Shown here piece after piece: positions 44,301-53,772 of a stretch of DNA of 64,000 nt. The DNA comes from an uncultured Aquimarina sp. (GTDB lineage: Bacteria; Bacteroidota; Bacteroidia; Flavobacteriales; Flavobacteriaceae). The position numbers and the translations under genes are program-made. Below the pieces are notes generated by a model. It searched no databases. It saw only the letters and a list, made by a program, of their open reading frames with translations, and was not told the origin of the DNA. The stretch spans positions 1 through 64,000 of the forward strand of contig CANMKK010000010.1 of NCBI GenBank assembly GCA_947498455.1, in the 5' to 3' direction. Position 1 is the stretch's first letter; each line of letters starts with the position of its first letter.

Positions 44301-45024
44301 TATGCCAGCATAAATCTTTTGCATAACTATACCAGTTATAAATAGTATAAAAATTAGTAATAGAAAGCATATAAGCACTTACTACTGGTCCTTCATCTAA
44401 TAAAGTTGGATCTGTACCTATATAATCTCCCATGAAATCTATCGGAGCAATTCCCGATGTATTAATATCAAGAGCATTTTCTAATTGTGTTTGATACTCC
44501 GGATAAAAAACGGGATATGATATTGCTCTGTCCACTCCTGTGAATAATTCTACTTCGAATGGCCCAAAAGCTCCATCTGTATTTACATGAAAAGGGTCTC
44601 CCGCCCAAGGTGTTCCACTAAATGTTTCTTTCGCTCCAAAACCCATCATCCATTGCATATCGACATTCATATATTCCTGCCCCATAGCCATTGTCATCCA
44701 ATATAAATAGTTTGTATCATTGGCTACAATCTCTGTATCCGTAAGATTTACTCGTATTGGCAATCCATTATATGGAAATAAGATTTGTGTTTCTCCAAGC
44801 CAGGTATCTAAAAACCCAGCAGAGTATCTTCCTCCTCTAGACCCTAACCCGTCCAAATAGCGATAATTGGGATTATAAAAATCTGGTGTAAGAATAAGAT
44901 CAGAAAGCTCCTGAAGTGTTATAGGAGGTTCATCTTCTGGTTTCTCGGATGTATTACACAACTCTTCCTGAGCGTATATTCCTGAAAAAATGAATAAAAC
45001 AATCAGGGTGTAAAAAAATTTCAT
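41323..45024 (-). CDS. Large secreted protein with repeats and T9SS type B sorting domain
   Basis: A 1233-aa secreted protein; the start at 45024 gives the signal peptide MKFFYTLIVLFIFSGIYAQ. Residues about 20-430 form a domain of unknown family; the pair GFGAKETFSG and DGAFGPFEVE faintly recalls a lysozyme-like fold. After a PKD-like Ig segment, three repeats of about 130-140 residues follow, each with YVLC...IFDL/YDLS, an IFARIFV/ITV strand and ITPG/VVPG-F-DSY-W. The C-terminus (IPKYFTPNGDDFHETWKIID, then a WDGTYNGKQMPSSEYWF ending) is a type B CTD for type IX secretion. It is probably a surface adhesin or gliding-related protein. Confidence 0.85.
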   Translation of the reverse strand: MKFFYTLIVLFIFSGIYAQEELCNTSEKPEDEPPITLQELSDLILTPDFYNPNYRYLDGLGSRGGRYSAGFLDTWLGETQILFPYNGLPIRVNLTDTEIVANDTNYLYWMTMAMGQEYMNVDMQWMMGFGAKETFSGTPWAGDPFHVNTDGAFGPFEVELFTGVDRAISYPVFYPEYQTQLENALDINTSGIAPIDFMGDYIGTDPTLLDEGPVVSAYMLSITNFYTIYNWYSYAKDLCWHKVIDAPADPYYGLGAMAITYNLGVFSSDPIALTMNKDNYDATMNNPAARDLLPEGNSFYRRHITEVIEAIVERADEAATDASIPMWDYEIDWPSVEHFFLGRGGTINQQGKGGLLKHFETNNVAVKQDIMNTVEAAFDILKGKAPSTSANTISFRYDWLALLRTVKQHFSNQAIFERPTAGDGNLRINLYSNVGGCCEEDPEIEVEVACLNTPTVFRVLEDVDAVLWEISDATDLVVFSSPANPEDSFVFTVAGEYTITATITINGVVTEVAETITIADAPIANPASDYVLCAESEEESIFDLSTRTSEIIGSQVINDLVVTYHTTQDDADNSINTIDPDTAYTFVGDEQDIFARIFVMDSECFDTTSFTLFKNIINPDIEDQYAICNNGAPPVNNQKQLILLEDTQILITPGIFDTYSWVNEDTGVEFSTSSEVTIFSAGNYSLTVTRTIAGETCSVTKMFTVEGVDPIANPVSDYVLCVEGSDEAIFDLTTRTDGIIGSQTGDNLLVSYHLTLNDADNALNALTNVETYTFNGGQQEIFARIFVEEKGCYNTTSFTLFENRINPDIEEGYAFCNNSSDPLAEEVQITPGVFDTYSWTNEDTNTEISTNATIIIDIIGNYSLTITKIVAGETCTISRRFTIEGVDPIANLPEDYVICTEMNEIPVYDLSIKDSEVIGDQTGENLIVTYYNSREDAENGENEIMNVDSYSFQGEEQEIFARITVQDKGCSATTSFMLLNNNLTPNIRPQYTICGGDVNSITSELTVVPGFFDSYIWRVDGTGDIISSDPELRITEIGVYNLIVTKELMGTSCTMTSTFEVGFADLEALSITAELFQGDIVINVEQTGIYEYALDNAQGPYQDIPRFENVENGEHTVYVRTINGCIYSAEVEDVVVEPDPDGELIIPKYFTPNGDDFHETWKIIDPLSILNEGSKIYIYDRFGKLLKQLASVGNGWDGTYNGKQMPSSEYWFSLEYVQNEDTKVVKGHFSLIR

Positions 45025-45220
45025 AGGGTACACATTATATATGGTAAACTTCACGCACATGAACGAACATCTTACAACTATAGTATGTATTACTTATAAT
45101 TTATTATATTTTTTTTGCTCTGTCTTTTTTACAAAAAAATAATCATCCGACATTTACAAAATTTTACCCTAAAAAAACAAAGATTTTTCTAATTTTTCAA
45201 CTCCTATTTACTACAACTTC

Positions 45221-45240
45221 AAAAAAAAAAAAAAAAAAAA
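45221..45240. repeat. Poly(A) run of 20 bases
   Basis: An uninterrupted homopolymer directly before the der stop region in the gap between the T9SS gene and der. On the minus strand it is a T20 run that may aid der termination. It is also a place where length may be mis-assembled or phase-variable. Confidence 0.9.
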
Positions 45241-45249
45241 CGAATCCTT

Positions 45250-46557
45250 TTATTTTTTCCTGAAATATACTGCTACTGGCACTCCATGAAAATCAAATTG
45301 CTTGCGTAATTGATTTTCTATATAGCGTTTATACGGATCTCTAATATATTGAGGCAAATTGCAAAAAAAAGCAAATTGTGGTTGAGGTGTGGGTAATTGC
45401 ATACAGTACTTTATTTTTACATATTTCCCTTTATATGCTGGTGGTGGATTATTCTCTATAATTGGCAACATCGTATCGTTCATCACACTAGTCTTTATCT
45501 TTTTAGAACGATTTTTATATACTTCTACCGCAGTTTCCATTGCTTTAAAAAGACGTTGTTTTGTTAGGGCAGAAATAAACACAATAGGCACATCTGTAAA
45601 AGGCTCAATCTCTTTTCGGATATGTTTTTCGTAATCCTTCAGTGTATTACTTTCTTTATTCTCTACAAGATCCCATTTATTTACCAGAATGACTATTCCT
45701 TTTCGATTCCGCTCTGCTAACCAGAATATATTCTGTACTTGCGCATCAAATCCTCTTGTCGCATCTACTAATAACAAACACACATCACTATGCTCTATAG
45801 CACGGACCGACCTCATAACGGAATAAAATTCCAAATCTTCTTTTACTTTAGATTTACGTCGTATTCCTGCTGTATCCACTAAATTAAACTCAAATCCGAA
45901 ACGGTTATATTTTGTATCAATAGCATCTCTTGTAGTTCCTGCGACATCAGTTACAATATACCTATCCTCTCCGATAAGAGCATTGATAAAAGACGATTTT
46001 CCTGCATTAGGTCTTCCTACAACCGCAAAGCGCGGCAATTCTGATTCTTCAATCTCCTCAACTTCTGGTAAAGCCTCTATTAAGGCGTCCAAAAGTTCTC
46101 CCGTACCACTTCCATTTATACTCGCAATTGTATAATATTCTCCAAGCCCTAAATTATAAAATTCTACAGCATCAGCATCTCTCTTAGAATTATCCACCTT
46201 ATTAACGGCTACAAAAACAGGTTTATCCACCTTACGGAGCAAATTTGCTACTTCTTCATCCATTCCCGTTACACCTGACTCTACATCTACCATAAAAATG
46301 ATAGCATCCGCTTCATCAATCGCTAACTCTACTTGTTTATCAATTTCTGCTTCAAAAACATCATCACTTCCTACAACATAACCTCCTGTATCAATAAGAG
46401 AAAATTCTCTTCCATTCCAATCACTCTTCCCATAATGGCGATCACGGGTAACTCCACTTACCGCATCTACGATAGCTTCTCTTCTTTTAATCAATCTATT
46501 AAAAAAAGTAGATTTTCCAACATTAGGCCGTCCAACAATTGCCACTATATTACTCAT
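45250..46557 (-). CDS. der: Ribosome biogenesis GTPase Der (EngA)
   Basis: A 435-aa double-GTPase needed for 50S subunit assembly. The first G domain has [14 protein letters not shown] (residues 8-21), DTGG and NKVD. The second has [19 protein letters not shown] and NKWD. The C-terminal KH-like domain ends with PVAVYFRKK. All motifs are intact and length is standard. It stands alone between the T9SS protein gene and the choice-of-anchor I gene. Confidence 0.98.
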   Translation of the reverse strand: MSNIVAIVGRPNVGKSTFFNRLIKRREAIVDAVSGVTRDRHYGKSDWNGREFSLIDTGGYVVGSDDVFEAEIDKQVELAIDEADAIIFMVDVESGVTGMDEEVANLLRKVDKPVFVAVNKVDNSKRDADAVEFYNLGLGEYYTIASINGSGTGELLDALIEALPEVEEIEESELPRFAVVGRPNAGKSSFINALIGEDRYIVTDVAGTTRDAIDTKYNRFGFEFNLVDTAGIRRKSKVKEDLEFYSVMRSVRAIEHSDVCLLLVDATRGFDAQVQNIFWLAERNRKGIVILVNKWDLVENKESNTLKDYEKHIRKEIEPFTDVPIVFISALTKQRLFKAMETAVEVYKNRSKKIKTSVMNDTMLPIIENNPPPAYKGKYVKIKYCMQLPTPQPQFAFFCNLPQYIRDPYKRYIENQLRKQFDFHGVPVAVYFRKK

Positions 46558-46768
46558 GATACTTTATTCTAAATTTTTTGCAAAATTAGGTTTTTTATTC
46601 TTGCTAAACTATTGAACCCAAATTATTCAACAGAAAATCTATTCCAGCGTGAAACTTCTTCAAAAATTGACGTTAAGTTCTGCTTTTTTTTACTTAATCA
46701 CAGCTATGAGATGTCGAACCTCGATTAAAGTATATGAAGGGAGAAATTACTATAGACTCTAAAAAACG

Positions 46769-46809
46769 AAAAAGCTCAACGGTCAGCGCATTGACCTATT
46801 GAACTTTTC
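46769..46809 (-). terminator. Intrinsic terminator downstream of the choice-of-anchor I gene
   Basis: AAAAG-C-TCAA..GGTCA and TGACC..TTGA-A-CTTTT form a stem around GCGCAT. Read leftwards it is followed by TTTTTCGTTTTTT. It serves the gene ending at 46909. The rest of the 351-bp gap to der shows no gene. Confidence 0.75.
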
Positions 46810-46908
46810 CATAATTGATAGTCAGTCAGTGAAATAATTACTTTGTTCAAAGATAATGACTCCCTAGTAAATCGAGATACTGTTAAACAACAAACTTTTT
46901 ATGGACAC

Positions 46909-48432
46909 TTACTTAATCTCATATATTGATATCGTATTCGATACTTCATTAGTAATAACTACCAAGTCATTACCTGTTGGACTATCTGCTGCTTTTATTG
47001 CAATCAATCCCTCAGGGCCTATGTCCGTTTCATCTACCATCCAATCTAAAAATATTGGAGCTACCGGATTTGTGATATCAAACACCATTACTCCACCTGT
47101 TCTTTCTAATCCTACAAACAAGAGTGTCTTATCACCAATTTTTAATGTTTCTACTGCTTCTGGTTCCGCCCCTTTATCATCCGATCTACCATCGGTTTCT
47201 CCTTCATCATTGTTAAATAATGTAGCATTTAACTCTAAAGTTTTCTTCCCTATTAAGTCTCCACTATCATACACTACATTTCCGGATGTACTCCAGATTG
47301 TAAATGATCTAGCACCATATGCGTAAATCTTATCGTAATCTCCATCTCCATCGATATCTCCACTTGCGGTTGTAGTTTTTAATCTTCCTAGATTTTCATC
47401 CAATTGTAGAGTCTCTGCATCCGGGAATACTGTTGGATCCAAGGTTAATTTTTTAACCCTTTCCTCTTCAGAAAAACCATCATAGTCTCTGGCGTCACCT
47501 TCATTTGCAGAAATAATATACCCAGTTCCATTTATCGTAACATATGTAATTGCATCTGGTTGGAACATTCCAAAAACTGGCCAATTCTTAAAATTACCAG
47601 ATATACCATCTTTATTACTCACATCTAATTGATTTCCTAAAACCGAATGATCCTTTACCCCTAACCCTATAAGGTTCGTAACAGTTTTACTATTAAGATC
47701 TACAACTGCCAATCCATTGTTCTCTTGTAAGGATACATAAGCTGTTTTGGAATCATCAGAAATTGCAATATACTCAGGCTCTATATCTTGAGCTAAGGAG
47801 GCATCTTTTCCGAATACTCGAAATTCATTACCAATAGTTTTTCCATTAAATGAAGTGAAACCTGCATTAACAACATTTCCAGAATTAATTGTAATGATAG
47901 TCACCGAGCCTTCAGGGTCATTCGTATATTCATCATTTGGTTCTCCTTCATTTGCCGCAACTATATATTTTCCATCTGGACTAAAAGTCACCATATCTGG
48001 CAATGGACCTGCATTATACGTTTCTAATAAAACATGTGTATCTGTCTTATACGTAACAATTGTGCCATTCGCCTGCTTACTTACAGAGTTTTCTAATGCC
48101 ACTGCCAATATTCCATTATGCACTGCTACACTATTCGGAATTCCATTAACAGCTATATCAGTATCGGGAATTGGCTTACTCGGGTCAGACAAATCCAATA
48201 CCGATATTTCGGTATCATTGGGATTTACTACAAATAACTTATCCGTTAAAGGATCGAAAGCAGAGATTTCTGCAAACCCCTCGCCTACAACACCATTGGT
48301 AAAAGAGCCTATTTTATTAAAAGTTAAACTAGAAGTATCTACTGTGTCAACCGTAGTATCGTCATCAGAGTCACAAGACCCCATTACACTTATTATAGCC
48401 GTAGCTACAATTATTTTATCAAAAGTTTTCAT
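46909..48432 (-). CDS. Choice-of-anchor I family lipoprotein (beta-propeller)
   Basis: A 507-aa secreted propeller protein. The N-terminus (MKTFDKIIVATAIISVMGSC) ends in a lipoprotein-like cysteine at position 20, followed by an Asp-rich tether. Propeller strands show VNPNDTEISVLDLSDP, GPLPDMVTFSPDGKYIVAAN and EGEPNDEYTNDPEGSVTII (near residue 157), typical of the choice-of-anchor I domain; ANEGDARDYDGFSEEERV and GPEGLIAI also fit. Family members are surface or periplasmic proteins, some annotated as phosphatase-like, but no catalytic centre can be assigned here. It is a single-gene unit. Confidence 0.85.
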   Translation of the reverse strand: MKTFDKIIVATAIISVMGSCDSDDDTTVDTVDTSSLTFNKIGSFTNGVVGEGFAEISAFDPLTDKLFVVNPNDTEISVLDLSDPSKPIPDTDIAVNGIPNSVAVHNGILAVALENSVSKQANGTIVTYKTDTHVLLETYNAGPLPDMVTFSPDGKYIVAANEGEPNDEYTNDPEGSVTIITINSGNVVNAGFTSFNGKTIGNEFRVFGKDASLAQDIEPEYIAISDDSKTAYVSLQENNGLAVVDLNSKTVTNLIGLGVKDHSVLGNQLDVSNKDGISGNFKNWPVFGMFQPDAITYVTINGTGYIISANEGDARDYDGFSEEERVKKLTLDPTVFPDAETLQLDENLGRLKTTTASGDIDGDGDYDKIYAYGARSFTIWSTSGNVVYDSGDLIGKKTLELNATLFNNDEGETDGRSDDKGAEPEAVETLKIGDKTLLFVGLERTGGVMVFDITNPVAPIFLDWMVDETDIGPEGLIAIKAADSPTGNDLVVITNEVSNTISIYEIK

Positions 48433-48642
48433 TAATTAGTGTGTTAATTTTAGCCTCTAAAATTCTACAACCAATATATCTTTAACGTTACGAAAAAAAC
48501 AAATTAACTACACTAAGAGCTTAGTAAAATTACTATTATGTTATTAACTCAGTAATATCAGGCGATTAAAGTATCATAGCACTCTTTATACTTTTAAAAG
48601 CAAAAACCTCACATCCTAAAATACCTTCTAATCCATTCTTAA

Positions 48643-49524
48643 TTAACTATTATACCCAAAACGTTTTAGTTGTCGATCACTACTTCTCCAATTCTTATTT
48701 ACTTTTACATATAACTCAATATGAATTTGTTTATCAAAGAATTTTTCTAATGTCTTTCGTGACTCTACTCCTACTCTTTTCAGAGCAGATCCTTTATGAC
48801 CGATTATAATTCCTTTTTGAGAATCTCTTTCTACCATTATAACAGATCTTATTCGAATGATATTTTCATCTTCAAAAAACTCTTCTGTTTCAACCTCTAC
48901 AGAATATGGAATCTCTTTTTTATAATGTAATAATATTTTTTCTCGTATCGCTTCGTTTACAAAAAAACGTTCCGGCTTATCTGTCAACTGATCTTTCGGA
49001 TAAAATGCCGGGGATTCTGGTAATAATTCTACAATTCTTCCGAACACTTCTTTAACATTAAAATTCTCTAATGCGGAAATCGGATACAACTCTGCATTAG
49101 GTACTTTTTCTGCCCAAAATTGCACTTGCTCTTCTAACTGTTCTTGATTAGATTGATCAATTTTATTCAATAATAAAAAAACTGGAATTGTAGAGTTCTT
49201 AATTCTATTAAAGAAAGCCTCATCTTTAAGCTCTTTTTCTCCTATCTCTACCATATAAATCAATATATCCGCATCCTCAAAAGCTGACTTCACGAATCCC
49301 ATCATAGATTCCTGTAATTCATATGCCGGTTTTATAATCCCAGGTGTATCTGATAAAATTACCTGAAAATCATCTCCATTTACAATTCCCAAAATCCTAT
49401 GTCTTGTCGTCTGCGCTTTGGAGGTAATAATCGATAATTTTTCTCCAACAAAAGCATTCATCAATGTTGATTTCCCTACATTAGGATTTCCAATAATATT
49501 TACAAAACCTGCCTTATGCTTCAT
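48643..49524 (-). CDS. era: GTPase Era
   Basis: A 293-aa GTPase that binds the 3' end of 16S rRNA and checks 30S maturation. The G domain has GNPNVGKSTLMNAF (residues 12-25), SDTPGI and LNKIDQ. The C-terminal KH domain includes VERDSQKGIIIGHKGSALKR (near residue 229), the GxxGxx RNA-binding loop. Length is standard. It is transcribed divergently from the OmpA-family gene. Confidence 0.97.
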   Translation of the reverse strand: MKHKAGFVNIIGNPNVGKSTLMNAFVGEKLSIITSKAQTTRHRILGIVNGDDFQVILSDTPGIIKPAYELQESMMGFVKSAFEDADILIYMVEIGEKELKDEAFFNRIKNSTIPVFLLLNKIDQSNQEQLEEQVQFWAEKVPNAELYPISALENFNVKEVFGRIVELLPESPAFYPKDQLTDKPERFFVNEAIREKILLHYKKEIPYSVEVETEEFFEDENIIRIRSVIMVERDSQKGIIIGHKGSALKRVGVESRKTLEKFFDKQIHIELYVKVNKNWRSSDRQLKRFGYNS

Positions 49525-49739
49525 TCTAATAATTTTACTACAAAGGTATGCTAATATTCTACAACCTAATCATTTTAAAAAAATACTAATAATTTGCCAT
49601 ATTCTTTAAAAAAAGTACTCGCCATAACAAAAAACTAAAAAGTACTCCACATTTTGTTAATTTTTTGTAAATTTAATTCCAGTACGTTTTCAAAACCCCG
49701 TGAAAACCAATACTCATTATCACTAATACTGGCTTCATT

Positions 49740-51746
49740 TTGAAAAATTTTTATCTTTTCACCTACTCAAAATCAGAAAGATATAGCTACCACTATTTAC
49801 TTTTCGGTATTTGTTTTGCCATTTTTTCTCAAGCCATTTCTCAGGAGCAAAATAAACAGTTAACAAAAGCTGATGAAAATTTTGAAGCGCTGGCCTATAT
49901 TAATGCCCGAGATATTTATCTTAATGTCGCACGACAAGGCTATTCATCTGCTGATCTTTATAGAAAATTAGCTGACTCCTTCTATTTTACAGGAGAACCC
50001 GAAAAGTCTGTAGAATGGTATGAAAAACTGATCAATAATTATGAAAAAGACATAAAACCTGAATATTTATTTCGTTATGCCCAAAGTCTTAAAAGCCTAG
50101 AACGTTATAGTGATTCGGATGCCATAATGGAAAGATTTAATACTATTATGGGTAATGACAAGCGTGCAAAATCTTTTACCGACAAAAGGGATTATCTTAA
50201 TTTTATAGAAAAACAATCTGGCAGGTATGAAGTATTTACACTAGATATAAATTCAAAATATTCTGACTACGCACCTAGTTTTAATAATAAAGGTCAAATC
50301 GTTTTTGCCTCATCACGAAGCAAAAACTCTAAAGTTCATGAATGGAATAGAATGCCTTTTTTAGACTTATTTTCCTCTTCTATAAAAGAAAATAAGATAT
50401 CAAATGAGAAACCCGAAAAATTAAAAGGTAAAATCAATACCAAATTTCATGAATCTTCTACCAGTTTTAGCAAAGATGGGAAAACTGTTTATTTTACTAG
50501 AAATAACTATACCAATAACAAACTAGGAAAGAATAAGAAAGGAGTCGTATTATTAAAACTCTACAAGGGAACTTTTATTAACGGCAAATGGTCAAATATT
50601 AAAGAATTATCATTTAACAGTGATAATTACTCTATATCTCATCCTGCACTTAGTCCCGATGGAAAACAATTATATTTTGCTAGTGATATGCCTGGAACTC
50701 GTGGAAAATCAGATTTATTTGTTGTTGATATTCTTCCTGGCGGAAAATATGGAACTCCTAAAAATCTAGGTGATGATATTAACACAGAAGGAAGAGAAAC
50801 TTTTCCTTATATAAGCGATGATCATAGTTTATATTTTGCAAGTGACGGACATGTTGGACTTGGAGGATTAGATGTTTTTGTGGCTATTAAAGAGGATTAT
50901 GATTCGTATAAGGTTTTTAATGTTGGAAAACCTGTTAACAGTTCTAAAGATGATTTTACGTTTGTACTGGACGAAGAAAATAAGGTAGGTTATTTTGCCA
51001 GTAACCGAACAGGTGGAAAAGGGAATGATGACATCTATAGTTTTAGACAAATTGAAGATTTAATAACAGAATGCAGAGAATATATCAAAGGTATAATCAC
51101 GGATAATGAAACGAAAGAAATCATGCCGGGTGTTGAGGTTACTTTACTGGATTTTAATGGAGTAATTGTTGATCAAGTCACATCAGATAGTAATGGGGCA
51201 TATAGTTTTGAGGTTGACTGTGATACTCAATATATCATTAGGACTTCTATAGATGGTTATAATCCAAATGATACTGCTTTTAAGTCCAACGACACATACG
51301 AAACTACTGCAAATGTCTCGATAGAATTTAAGAAAGAAGAGCTCTTATCTACAGAATCCGAAGCGGTTACATTAGGTGATGATATTGTAAAGCCTTTACA
51401 ATTAAACACAATTTTCTTTGATCTGGATACTGACGAAATTAGACCTGATGCCGAAGCAGATTTACAAAAAGTGATTGCTGTAATGAACCAAAACCCTAAA
51501 CTAAAATTAGAAGTCCGGTCTCATACTGATAGTAGATCAAGTTATTGGTATAACAAAAAATTAAGTGTTAAACGAATGAGAGCCACGGTTAGGTATATCA
51601 TCCGAAAAGGAGGAATCCATTGGAAACGAATACGAGGAAAAGCCTATGGAGAAAGAAAATTGATTAATGAATGTGCTGATGGTGTTCCTTGCTCAGAAGA
51701 AAAACATCAAGAAAACAGAAGAAGTGAATTTATTGTTATAAACTAA
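49740..51746 (+). CDS. PorE-like OmpA family outer-membrane protein (TPR, propeller, carboxypeptidase-regulatory, OmpA)
   Basis: A 668-aa envelope protein. TTG at 49740 is taken as start, giving a signal-like segment up to ...FSQAISQ (residue about 34). TPR-like helices follow (about 40-140), then a PD40-type propeller with repeated SPDGKQLYFASDMPG and FASDGHVGLGGLDVFVA strands (about 165-430), a beta-sandwich regulatory domain with GVEVTLLDFNG and TSDSNGAYSFEV (about 440-530), and the OmpA peptidoglycan-binding domain (FDLDTDEIRPDAEADL, about 570-668). The order matches PorE, which links the type IX secretion apparatus to peptidoglycan. Whether this is PorE or one of its paralogues is open. 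Confidence 0.85.
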   Translation: MKNFYLFTYSKSERYSYHYLLFGICFAIFSQAISQEQNKQLTKADENFEALAYINARDIYLNVARQGYSSADLYRKLADSFYFTGEPEKSVEWYEKLINNYEKDIKPEYLFRYAQSLKSLERYSDSDAIMERFNTIMGNDKRAKSFTDKRDYLNFIEKQSGRYEVFTLDINSKYSDYAPSFNNKGQIVFASSRSKNSKVHEWNRMPFLDLFSSSIKENKISNEKPEKLKGKINTKFHESSTSFSKDGKTVYFTRNNYTNNKLGKNKKGVVLLKLYKGTFINGKWSNIKELSFNSDNYSISHPALSPDGKQLYFASDMPGTRGKSDLFVVDILPGGKYGTPKNLGDDINTEGRETFPYISDDHSLYFASDGHVGLGGLDVFVAIKEDYDSYKVFNVGKPVNSSKDDFTFVLDEENKVGYFASNRTGGKGNDDIYSFRQIEDLITECREYIKGIITDNETKEIMPGVEVTLLDFNGVIVDQVTSDSNGAYSFEVDCDTQYIIRTSIDGYNPNDTAFKSNDTYETTANVSIEFKKEELLSTESEAVTLGDDIVKPLQLNTIFFDLDTDEIRPDAEADLQKVIAVMNQNPKLKLEVRSHTDSRSSYWYNKKLSVKRMRATVRYIIRKGGIHWKRIRGKAYGERKLINECADGVPCSEEKHQENRRSEFIVIN

Positions 51747-51824
51747 AAAAACTAAGCTATAAAACTTGAAGCATCCTAAATGACTACCTAATTACGTCTT
51801 CTATAGAAGAGTATAGAATAGTCA

Positions 51825-51854
51825 CCCTATATATCCATTAATAAATATATAGGG
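51825..51854. terminator. Perfect 10-bp stem between convergent ompA-like and LipL32-like genes
   Basis: CCCTATATAT (51825-51834) and ATATATAGGG (51845-51854) form a perfect hairpin between the two convergent stops. A T-rich stretch flanks it. Confidence 0.6.
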
Positions 51855-51897
51855 ATGATTATTCATGTGTGCCTATAAATTAGATTTACATTGGATA

Positions 51898-52581
51898 TTA
51901 TAATCCTTTTTTTAATTCTTCAATAGTTTTGGCTATTACTACTCCAGGTAATTTAATGGGAGCAGCAACTTCCGCTAAGAAAGTACCTTTTACTTCTCCT
52001 TTTTTGTATGTAGTAAAACCAATACGATATAACCCCACAGTTAATGCCTTAAGAGGATCACCTATCTCACTTTTATATCTTAATAATGAATTATATTTGT
52101 TTCCACTTGGCTGCTTTGGCATTTCGCCACTATCATCATTACGCGCCAAAACACTCCAATTAGCGCTTTTTACTGCTTCTATGCTAATATTATCTTTGCT
52201 AATAATATCAGAACGCTCTAAAGTAATATAGGTATCAAAGAAATCACCAGAATTAGCATTTTCATCATATGCTAAGGCTTTTGTAGCTTTTTTTACCTTA
52301 GTTTTCCCAACAGGCGACATCATTCTAACACCAAGTTCTGGAGCAACAGCAGGAACCCAAACATAGATATAATAAAACTTCTTTCCATCTTTAACTTCAT
52401 CTTCGTTATCGGGAGCAGCATACCCAAGATAAGAAACAACATCTGTATAAGGTACTTTTATAGTCTTAGGTCCAATCTTTTTTTCGGTTAAACCTCCAAA
52501 TTTTTTCAGTTTTTGTGCTTGAGAATCAATAGAAGTTCCTAAAGCAATAATACTTAATAAAAGTAATATTTTTGTTTTCAT
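51898..52581 (-). CDS. LipL32 family secreted protein
   Basis: A 227-aa protein with a signal peptide (MKTKILLLLSIIALGTSIDSQAQ); an upstream in-frame ATG at 52629 would bury it. The mature part aligns along its whole length with leptospiral LipL32: KKFYYIYVWVPAVAPELGVR and MMSPVGK, DFFDTYITLERSDII, NKYNSLLRYK, and LYRIGFTTYKKGEVKGTFLA. The acidic NDDSGE segment plus the Tyr of NKYNSL correspond to the calcium-binding area of LipL32. Unlike LipL32 there is no lipobox cysteine, so it is probably soluble in the periplasm or outside. LipL32 is the major surface lipoprotein of pathogenic Leptospira and its role is still debated. Confidence 0.9.
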   Translation of the reverse strand: MKTKILLLLSIIALGTSIDSQAQKLKKFGGLTEKKIGPKTIKVPYTDVVSYLGYAAPDNEDEVKDGKKFYYIYVWVPAVAPELGVRMMSPVGKTKVKKATKALAYDENANSGDFFDTYITLERSDIISKDNISIEAVKSANWSVLARNDDSGEMPKQPSGNKYNSLLRYKSEIGDPLKALTVGLYRIGFTTYKKGEVKGTFLAEVAAPIKLPGVVIAKTIEELKKGL

Positions 52582-53109
52582 AAATAATTGATTTGATTTA
52601 AGTAATAAAGACACACATATTTTCAACACTATAAATTAGAATTTAAAGTATTTTATCATTTTCAAAACTTTACCTAATAATTGATAAACTCCGATTTTTT
52701 ATCCTCTATGATTTTGAGGATTTATTATTTATTTTTTTGCACATTTTGTTTTTATATTTTATTGTTATTTCTCTTCTTCAAAGGAATACTCTTATTTTTA
52801 TCACCTATTATGTTAGATTTTCCAAGATCAATTCTTGACTTAGTTTAAATCTAAGGTTATGAATTTTCAAAACATACTAGATAGAAGCTTTTATAACCGT
52901 GCTATTTACATAAGTCTCTTCATCAATTCTTTTTTTTACATTCACGAAGAATTTATCTTAAGTAATGTGCTCTATTTCACAAAAATCCCTAGTAATAAAC
53001 TCATTACGAAACTTTTGTTATTACTTAACAACCTATTTCAGTCTACTCTATTCTATACTCTATTTGGTATTTATTTTTTTGATAAAAGTAATACTACAAA
53101 AAACACTTT

Positions 53110-53136
53110 TACCCACCCTAAATGGGTGGTTTTTCC
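53110..53136 (+). terminator. Rightward terminator-like hairpin
   Basis: CACCC and GGGTG around TAAAT, flanked by C/G, are followed by TTTTT. It lies in a 1.1-kb stretch (52582-53772) without a convincing gene. Confidence 0.5.
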
Positions 53137-53170
53137 ATAAATAATTATTAAGATAAGGTGCTACAAAAAA

Positions 53171-53199
53171 AAAGAGGCTTTTACTAAAAAAACCTCTTT
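53171..53199. terminator. Terminator-like hairpin AAAGAGG/CCTCTTT
   Basis: AAAGAGG (53171-53177) pairs with CCTCTTT (53193-53199), with A/T runs on both sides. Confidence 0.55.
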
Positions 53200-53226
53200 A
53201 AAAGTCCAGACTCTATTCAAGTTTGA

Positions 53227-53427
53227 GTATTTTTTAAACATTATAATAAGCAGTATAACAGTAGTATTGGATTGGATTATATATTAATCGGAGTAGGTTC
53301 AACAGCTATTCATAATGGAGCTAAAAGACTATTAACTCTTAGTCATTGGGGAATCATACTTTTGCCAAATCAAAAGATCATTGCTATGCTTATAGCTGAA
53401 ATACAACAATATTTGCTTGGTCACTAA
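53227..53427 (+). pseudogene. Possible gene remnant, no start codon
   Basis: An open frame of 66 codons bounded by stops, reading ...S-S-I-G-L-D-Y-I-L-I-G-V-G-S-T-A-I-H-N-G then A-K-R-L-L-T-L-S-H-W-G-I-I-L-L-P-N-Q-K. It has protein-like composition with a hydrophobic core but no ATG at its head and no recognised family. It may be the tail of a decayed gene. The 53428-53772 stretch holds nothing I can name. Confidence 0.25.
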
Positions 53428-53772
53428 GAAGAAGGTAAATTATATTCCGGAAGTATATTATATAAATAATACGATTTACGAATAAAAATTTCGCATCTAA
53501 TCACATTCTTTTTCTACTATATTTTCTTCATAAAATTAAACAATAGCTATGGCTATTCTTTAATTTGATTCATCAATCTAGCGAAAAATCTTTGTAATTA
53601 TTTTTACGAAATTCTCATCCGTAAATCGTATAATAGAATCTAAAATATTAACGAATACATTGTAATCTCTTAGCAAAATACTTCAATGTATTATCATCCA
53701 CTAATTATAAAAAACCTTCAATAAAAGATCACTTTCTTCTTATTATTATAGAATATATTATTTTTTTTTAAA

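Noticed and set aside
46901..48439. Long frames antisense to the choice-of-anchor I gene (46901-47326, 47855-48439)
   Set aside because: They mirror a well-supported lipoprotein gene on the other strand and contain no family motif.
52859..53140. 93-codon frame on the plus strand with hydrophobic composition
   Set aside because: Its last codons run through a terminator hairpin (53110-53136), its content is that of A+T-rich noncoding DNA, and no motif is present.
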